7,613 bases of DNA from Rickettsiales bacterium (GTDB taxonomy: Bacteria; Pseudomonadota; Alphaproteobacteria; Rs-D84): assembly GCA_031278055.1 (NCBI GenBank), contig JAITLD010000012.1, forward strand, positions 1 to 7,613, written 5' to 3'. The notes under the pieces were generated by a model. The model ran no database searches. It was not told the DNA's origin and saw only the letters and a program-made list of their open reading frames with translations. Position 1 is the first letter of the stretch. Each line of letters starts with the position of its first letter. A program made the translations under genes and the position numbers. Positions 4,405 to 7,613 of the stretch are shown here, piece by piece.

Positions 4405-5083
4405 TTATTATCTCCTTGAATTGCTTGATGTCCAATGACGCGCCGCCGACCAGAACGCCGCCGACATTTTCTATACCCATTATTTCCGCGGCATTTTCAG
4501 GATTTACCGACCCGCCGTAAAGGATCGTCGTTTCCGGTAATTCCATTTCATTCAACATTGCCGCAATGTGGTTATGAACTTTTTTTATTTCATTTACGCT
4601 TGGAACCAATCCCGTTCCTATCGCCCAAACCGGCTCGTAAGCGATGATGATTTCCGATTTTATTTTTGATACGTCGGGTATCGATTGCCAGACTTGATCT
4701 TCGATGACCCGCAGAGTTTCATAGGATTCTTTTTGCTCTTTATTTTCGCCGACGCAAATGATTGGAACAAGCCCGTGATCGAGGCATTTCGCGGCCTTGG
4801 CGGCGACGATTTTATTTGTTTCATTGAAATAGCGTCGGCGTTCCGAATGTCCGACAAGCGAGTATTTCGCGCCGGTCGACGCAATCATTTTTGCCGAGAC
4901 TTCGCCTGTAAACGCGCCGAATTCTTGGGCCGAGCAATCCTCGGCGCCGGTTTTGATGATTTTCGCGCTTTCGGCCAATAAATGAAATGGAACGCACAAA
5001 ACCGCATTTTCCGGCAACTCCGCGAATTGCGTCAGCATATCCGCCGTGCCATTCATTTTCCAGTTTCCAATGACGTATTTCAC
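4391..5083 (-). CDS. tpiA: Triose-phosphate isomerase
   Basis: A 230-aa TIM-barrel enzyme that interconverts dihydroxyacetone phosphate and glyceraldehyde 3-phosphate in glycolysis and gluconeogenesis. Catalytic residues are all present: Asn7 and Lys9 in GNWKMN, His79 in VGHSERR, Glu150 in AYEPVWAIGTG. The dimer and phosphate-loop parts GAFTGEVSA (56-64) and YGGSVNPENA are also clear, as is GVLVGGASL near the end. It is about 20 residues shorter than most bacterial enzymes, mainly in the first third. The start codon is GTG, fixed by the conserved KYVIGNWKMN beginning and by AAGGAA about five bases upstream. It is the first gene of the leftward cluster and overlaps grpE. Confidence 0.96.
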   Translation of the reverse strand: MKYVIGNWKMNGTADMLTQFAELPENAVLCVPFHLLAESAKIIKTGAEDCSAQEFGAFTGEVSAKMIASTGAKYSLVGHSERRRYFNETNKIVAAKAAKCLDHGLVPIICVGENKEQKESYETLRVIEDQVWQSIPDVSKIKSEIIIAYEPVWAIGTGLVPSVNEIKKVHNHIAAMLNEMELPETTILYGGSVNPENAAEIMGIENVGGVLVGGASLDIKQFKEIINAGK

Positions 5084-5099
5084 AATCTTTCCTTTTTTG

Positions 5100-5129
5100 T
5101 TGATTTTCCCGTTGATTTTTTGCTATAAA
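5100..5129 (+). promoter_or_regulatory. Possible promoter of ppiD-ftsY
   Basis: On the plus strand TTGATT (5100-5105), an 18-base spacer and TATAAA (5124-5129). A second, perfect TATAAT at 5146-5151 has no good -35 box. Both are close to the opposing tpiA promoter candidate, so the two transcripts may compete for polymerase. AT-richness limits confidence. Confidence 0.4.
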
Positions 5130-5143
5130 ACAAACAATAAAGA

Positions 5144-5172
5144 AATATAATATAAATAAAAAGGAAAATCAA
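5144..5172 (-). promoter_or_regulatory. Possible promoter of the tpiA-to-tolA cluster
   Basis: On the minus strand TTGATT (5172-5167), a 17-base spacer and TATATT (5149-5144), giving a leader of about 54 bases before the GTG. The region is very AT-rich, so chance matches are likely. It is the only intergenic gap upstream of the seven-gene cluster. Confidence 0.4.
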
Positions 5173-5173
5173 T

Positions 5174-6589
5174 ATGTCGTTGCAAGGTTTAAGAAATGCC
5201 TCGGAACAAATGTGGGCAAAGCTTTTAATGGGAATACTTATATTTTCGTTCGTCGGATGGGGCGCCGCAAGCTGGCTGCTCAACGATACGGCGGTAAGCT
5301 CTTCCCTTGTTCGAATCGGATCGGAAACGGTGAATGTCTCGGACTTTGAGGCCGAGCGCAATCGTCAGTTGGCCCAGATGAGCAAGGAAATGCAAAAGCA
5401 GATTTATACCGATAAAAGAACGCAGAATTATTTTAATCAGCAGACTTTGAACAATATGGCGACGCGTATGATGTTAGAGCAGCATGCCGAAAATCTGGGA
5501 CTTGTCGTATCGCCGACAGCGGTTGCGAATATTATAAAGAGTTCGCCCGAATTTTGGGAGGACGGCTCGTTCAGCACGGATAAATTCGATGCGGTTCTGG
5601 ATATGAATGGAATTACGGAAAAATATTTTGCGGATGTTTTGCGCCGCCAAGAATTGCGCGAAATGCTGTTGGGGTCGTTGAATACAAACCTGCCAATTCC
5701 GGACTTTATGACCGACGCGGTCTACAACACGCGCTATGCCATGCGAAAAATCGAATACAGCACGATCAAGTTCGACGCGTTTTCCGTGGCCGGAAAACCG
5801 ACGGAGGATGATCTGCGCGAGGTTTATGCGAAAAATCCCAAGATGGTGCCGGAGTACCGCACGATTTCATACATCATCGTCGGCGCGAAAATGAATGTGC
5901 CGGATTCGTATGACCGCGGATACGAGGCGGCCCGAAGCATAGAGGATATGCTGGTCGCCGGCGACACGATGAAAGACGCGGCGAAAAAAATGCGGGCGAC
6001 ATACAGGACTTTCGAACCTATGACTATTCAGAAAAGAATCGCAAACGGCTCTGTCGGCGATCCGGTTTTGACCGACGAAATGATGAAAAATCTGTTCGCG
6101 ATGGAACAAGGGTTGGAGAGCGAAATCATCGAGGCAAAAAACGGATTCGTAATTTTTAGGGTTGAAAAAATCGATCCGGCGCATGCGGTTCCGTTCGGTC
6201 GGCGTCGCGGCGAGTTGACGGCATTATGGAGGAAATCGGAACAAGAAAAGCAGGCCTATGCCCGCGCGAATGAAATATTGACATCCGGCAGAAAATTGGC
6301 CGTGACGGCGACAGTCGGTCGCGCGAATGGCGCGCCCCTCGAAGTTTTGAATGCGGCTTTTTCCGGGGAATTGAACGGGGGCCGGATTGTTCCAGGAAAC
6401 GCCGCGTTCCACATTGTCCGCGTGATAGAGGAAATTCCAGCAAAACCTGGCAAATCTAGAAGAAAAGCGATTGCGGCGGAATTGAAAGACGCATTGCCGC
6501 GGCAGATTTTGGATGACTATACGAATTTTCTGAATCGCAAATACAAAGTCAGCACAAATGAAAAAATGATGCGGCGGCTGTTCCAGTAA
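5174..6589 (+). CDS. ppiD: PpiD/SurA-like membrane-anchored periplasmic folding factor
   Basis: A 471-aa protein with a short cytoplasmic N-terminus, one transmembrane anchor (about 15-36, KLLMGILIFSFVGWGAASWL) and a large periplasmic part. Residues about 46-200 form a helical SurA/PpiD-type chaperone domain (starting VRIGSETVNVSDFEAERNRQL). Residues about 225-335 sit where the parvulin prolyl isomerase domain should be (EYRTISYIIVGA, then EAKNGFVIFRVEKIDPAHAVPF) but lack clear parvulin active-site motifs. It is shorter than E. coli PpiD (623 aa). It probably assists proteins leaving the Sec translocon, perhaps as a chaperone without isomerase activity. AAGGA eight bases before the ATG supports the start. 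The stop overlaps the ftsY start (TAATG). tpiA next to a ppiD-like gene is seen in other alphaproteobacteria. The family call is good; the exact name is less sure. Confidence 0.8.
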   Translation: MSLQGLRNASEQMWAKLLMGILIFSFVGWGAASWLLNDTAVSSSLVRIGSETVNVSDFEAERNRQLAQMSKEMQKQIYTDKRTQNYFNQQTLNNMATRMMLEQHAENLGLVVSPTAVANIIKSSPEFWEDGSFSTDKFDAVLDMNGITEKYFADVLRRQELREMLLGSLNTNLPIPDFMTDAVYNTRYAMRKIEYSTIKFDAFSVAGKPTEDDLREVYAKNPKMVPEYRTISYIIVGAKMNVPDSYDRGYEAARSIEDMLVAGDTMKDAAKKMRATYRTFEPMTIQKRIANGSVGDPVLTDEMMKNLFAMEQGLESEIIEAKNGFVIFRVEKIDPAHAVPFGRRRGELTALWRKSEQEKQAYARANEILTSGRKLAVTATVGRANGAPLEVLNAAFSGELNGGRIVPGNAAFHIVRVIEEIPAKPGKSRRKAIAAELKDALPRQILDDYTNFLNRKYKVSTNEKMMRRLFQ

Positions 6590-7392
6590 TGGGATTGTTT
6601 AAGAAACTGTTTGCGAAAAAAATCGATTCTGTTTCTGCGGAAGAAATGTCGGATATATTGATTTCCGCCGATATTGCGCCGGATTTGGCGGGGGAAATCG
6701 TCGGAAGGCTAAGACGTTCCGATAATCCGAAAGAGACATTAACGGAATCATTATCAGTCTATGCGAAAAAATTGAGGCGCGCAATGCCGAATCCAAAATC
6801 TATTTTGATTGTCGGCGTCAACGGGGCGGGAAAAACCACGACCATCGGAAAACTAGCGTGGCGGTTTAATGCCGCCGGACAAAAAGTTGTAATCGGCGCG
6901 TGCGACACGTTTCGCGCCGCGGCGGACGAACAGCTGGATATTTGGGCATTGCGCGCCGGCGCGCGTATTGTTCACGGACACGAGCCGGCGTCTGTCGCCT
7001 ATAAAACGATAGAATCGATGGATGAAGAAGTGGCATTGTTGGATACGGCGGGGCGTTTGCACAACAGGTCCGACTTGATGGATGAGTTGTCAAAAATAGT
7101 CCGTGTGATAAAAAAATTGGATGAAAGCGCGCCGACCGACGTATGGTTGGTTTTGGACGGAACGACGGGGCAAAATGCGCTGAATCAAATCGAGTATTTT
7201 AACAAGGCGGTTCCTTTGACGGGATTGGTCGTTACAAAAATGGACGGAACCGGCAAGGGCGGATTTTTGGTGTCTTACGCCGCGCGTGAAAAAAATCCGT
7301 TGCCAGTGGTTTATATGGGTTATGGCGAGGAGATCGAAGACTTAAAACCATTTTCGGACGAAGAATATATCGATAGAATGCTTTCAGAGTAG
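6589..7392 (+). CDS. ftsY: FtsY, signal recognition particle receptor GTPase
   Basis: A 267-aa SRP-receptor GTPase that docks ribosome-SRP complexes at the inner membrane. The GTPase motifs are in order: GVNGAGKTTT (76-85, P-loop), DTFRAAA (106-112), DTAGR (152-156), DGTTGQNA (190-197), TKMDGTGKGG (216-225) and GYGEEIEDLKPF (244-255). The last usually reads GVGE; here Tyr replaces Val. The acidic A domain of E. coli FtsY (497 aa) is missing, as in many bacteria. The N domain is also trimmed: MGLFKKLFAKK leads almost directly to the SAEEMSDILISADIA helix, so the first N-domain helix seems largely absent. The basic, amphipathic start could still touch the membrane. Lack of an M domain and the sequence of the insertion box exclude Ffh. 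The start is coupled to the ppiD stop (TAATG) with no strong ribosome site. Confidence 0.94.
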   Translation: MGLFKKLFAKKIDSVSAEEMSDILISADIAPDLAGEIVGRLRRSDNPKETLTESLSVYAKKLRRAMPNPKSILIVGVNGAGKTTTIGKLAWRFNAAGQKVVIGACDTFRAAADEQLDIWALRAGARIVHGHEPASVAYKTIESMDEEVALLDTAGRLHNRSDLMDELSKIVRVIKKLDESAPTDVWLVLDGTTGQNALNQIEYFNKAVPLTGLVVTKMDGTGKGGFLVSYAAREKNPLPVVYMGYGEEIEDLKPFSDEEYIDRMLSE

Positions 7393-7440
7393 CAGTTGAC
7401 TTTTTACAAAATCTGTTTTTCATTTCATCCGTTTGTTTTT

Positions 7441-7454
7441 TTACATGTATGTAA
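7441..7454. promoter_or_regulatory. Operator-like inverted repeat TTACAT-gt-ATGTAA
   Basis: A perfect 6-bp inverted repeat with a 2-base centre in the ftsY downstream gap, about 75 bases before the -35 box of the next promoter candidate. Its size suits a dimeric repressor, but no regulator is known for it and it may be chance in AT-rich DNA. No strong terminator hairpin is visible after ftsY between 7393 and 7530. Confidence 0.3.
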
Positions 7455-7529
7455 GTGTCCTATGTGATAATTTGTGCGAATATTATGCGGCAAATAATGA
7501 AAAGTCTGGGCGAAAGTGTTCTTTTGCGC

Positions 7530-7559
7530 TGGACACATAATGCCAATTTTTGATATAAT
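7530..7559 (+). promoter_or_regulatory. Promoter candidate before the last gene
   Basis: TGGACA (7530-7535), an 18-base spacer and a perfect TATAAT (7554-7559). Transcription would start near 7566, only about eight bases before the next ATG, so the message would be almost leaderless if that ATG is used. Confidence 0.45.
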
Positions 7560-7573
7560 TGGACCACAGAGAG

Positions 7574-7613
7574 ATGTCTTTAAGGAAAATATCTATTTTT
7601 GTCGCATTTCTTG
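7574..7613 (+). CDS. Possible start of a secreted or membrane protein (cut by window end)
   Basis: The frame opens at ATG 7574 and reads MSLRKISIFVAFL to the window end: a basic start followed by a hydrophobic run, as in a signal peptide or membrane anchor. Only AGAG lies upstream as a weak ribosome site. The 13 visible residues do not identify a family, and the true start could be further on. Confidence 0.4.
   Translation, partial: MSLRKISIFVAFL

Overview
The window looks like the chromosome of an alphaproteobacterium with a compact genome and moderate GC. The evidence is the WRPxGxRTPT form of the uracil-DNA glycosylase motif, a ybgC-tolQ-tolR-tolA run, tpiA divergent from a PpiD-type chaperone gene, and standard-code TGA, TAA and TAG stops. 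Placement below class cannot be made from this sequence. Genes overlap or abut, and most proteins are shorter than their usual homologues: TolQ 153 aa, TolA 209, Pal 134, FtsY 267, TPI 230, PpiD 471.

Layout. Positions 1-236 hold no gene but a mosaic of palindromes and a heptamer tandem repeat (GTTCAGA/GTTATGA). A divergent family-4-like uracil-DNA glycosylase (237-956, minus) and the lipoprotein gene pal (1038-1442, plus) diverge from a short shared promoter region. After pal come a bidirectional terminator, a 123-bp element with perfect 17-bp terminal inverted repeats whose core matches bases 1-80, and a tRNA-Leu(UAA) gene (1678-1763, minus).

From 5083 down to 1849 on the minus strand lies one tightly packed gene cluster: tpiA, grpE, a 74-aa unknown gene, ybgC, tolQ, tolR, tolA. 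Every junction overlaps or abuts, so it is probably one transcript with translational coupling. It mixes glycolysis (TPI), protein folding (GrpE) and the inner-membrane Tol motor. tolB is absent between tolA and pal, and pal is on the opposite strand, so the Tol-Pal locus is rearranged.

On the plus strand, ppiD (5174-6589) and ftsY (6589-7392) are coupled by a TAATG overlap. PpiD is a membrane-anchored periplasmic folding factor and FtsY is the SRP receptor that delivers membrane proteins, so the pair concerns protein export. A promoter-like sequence and a possible start of another gene end the window.

I see no CRISPR array, transposase, phage gene, toxin-antitoxin pair or defence system. 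The most unusual material is the repeat architecture, the miniaturised Tol motor proteins and the degraded active-site motifs of the uracil-DNA glycosylase homologue.
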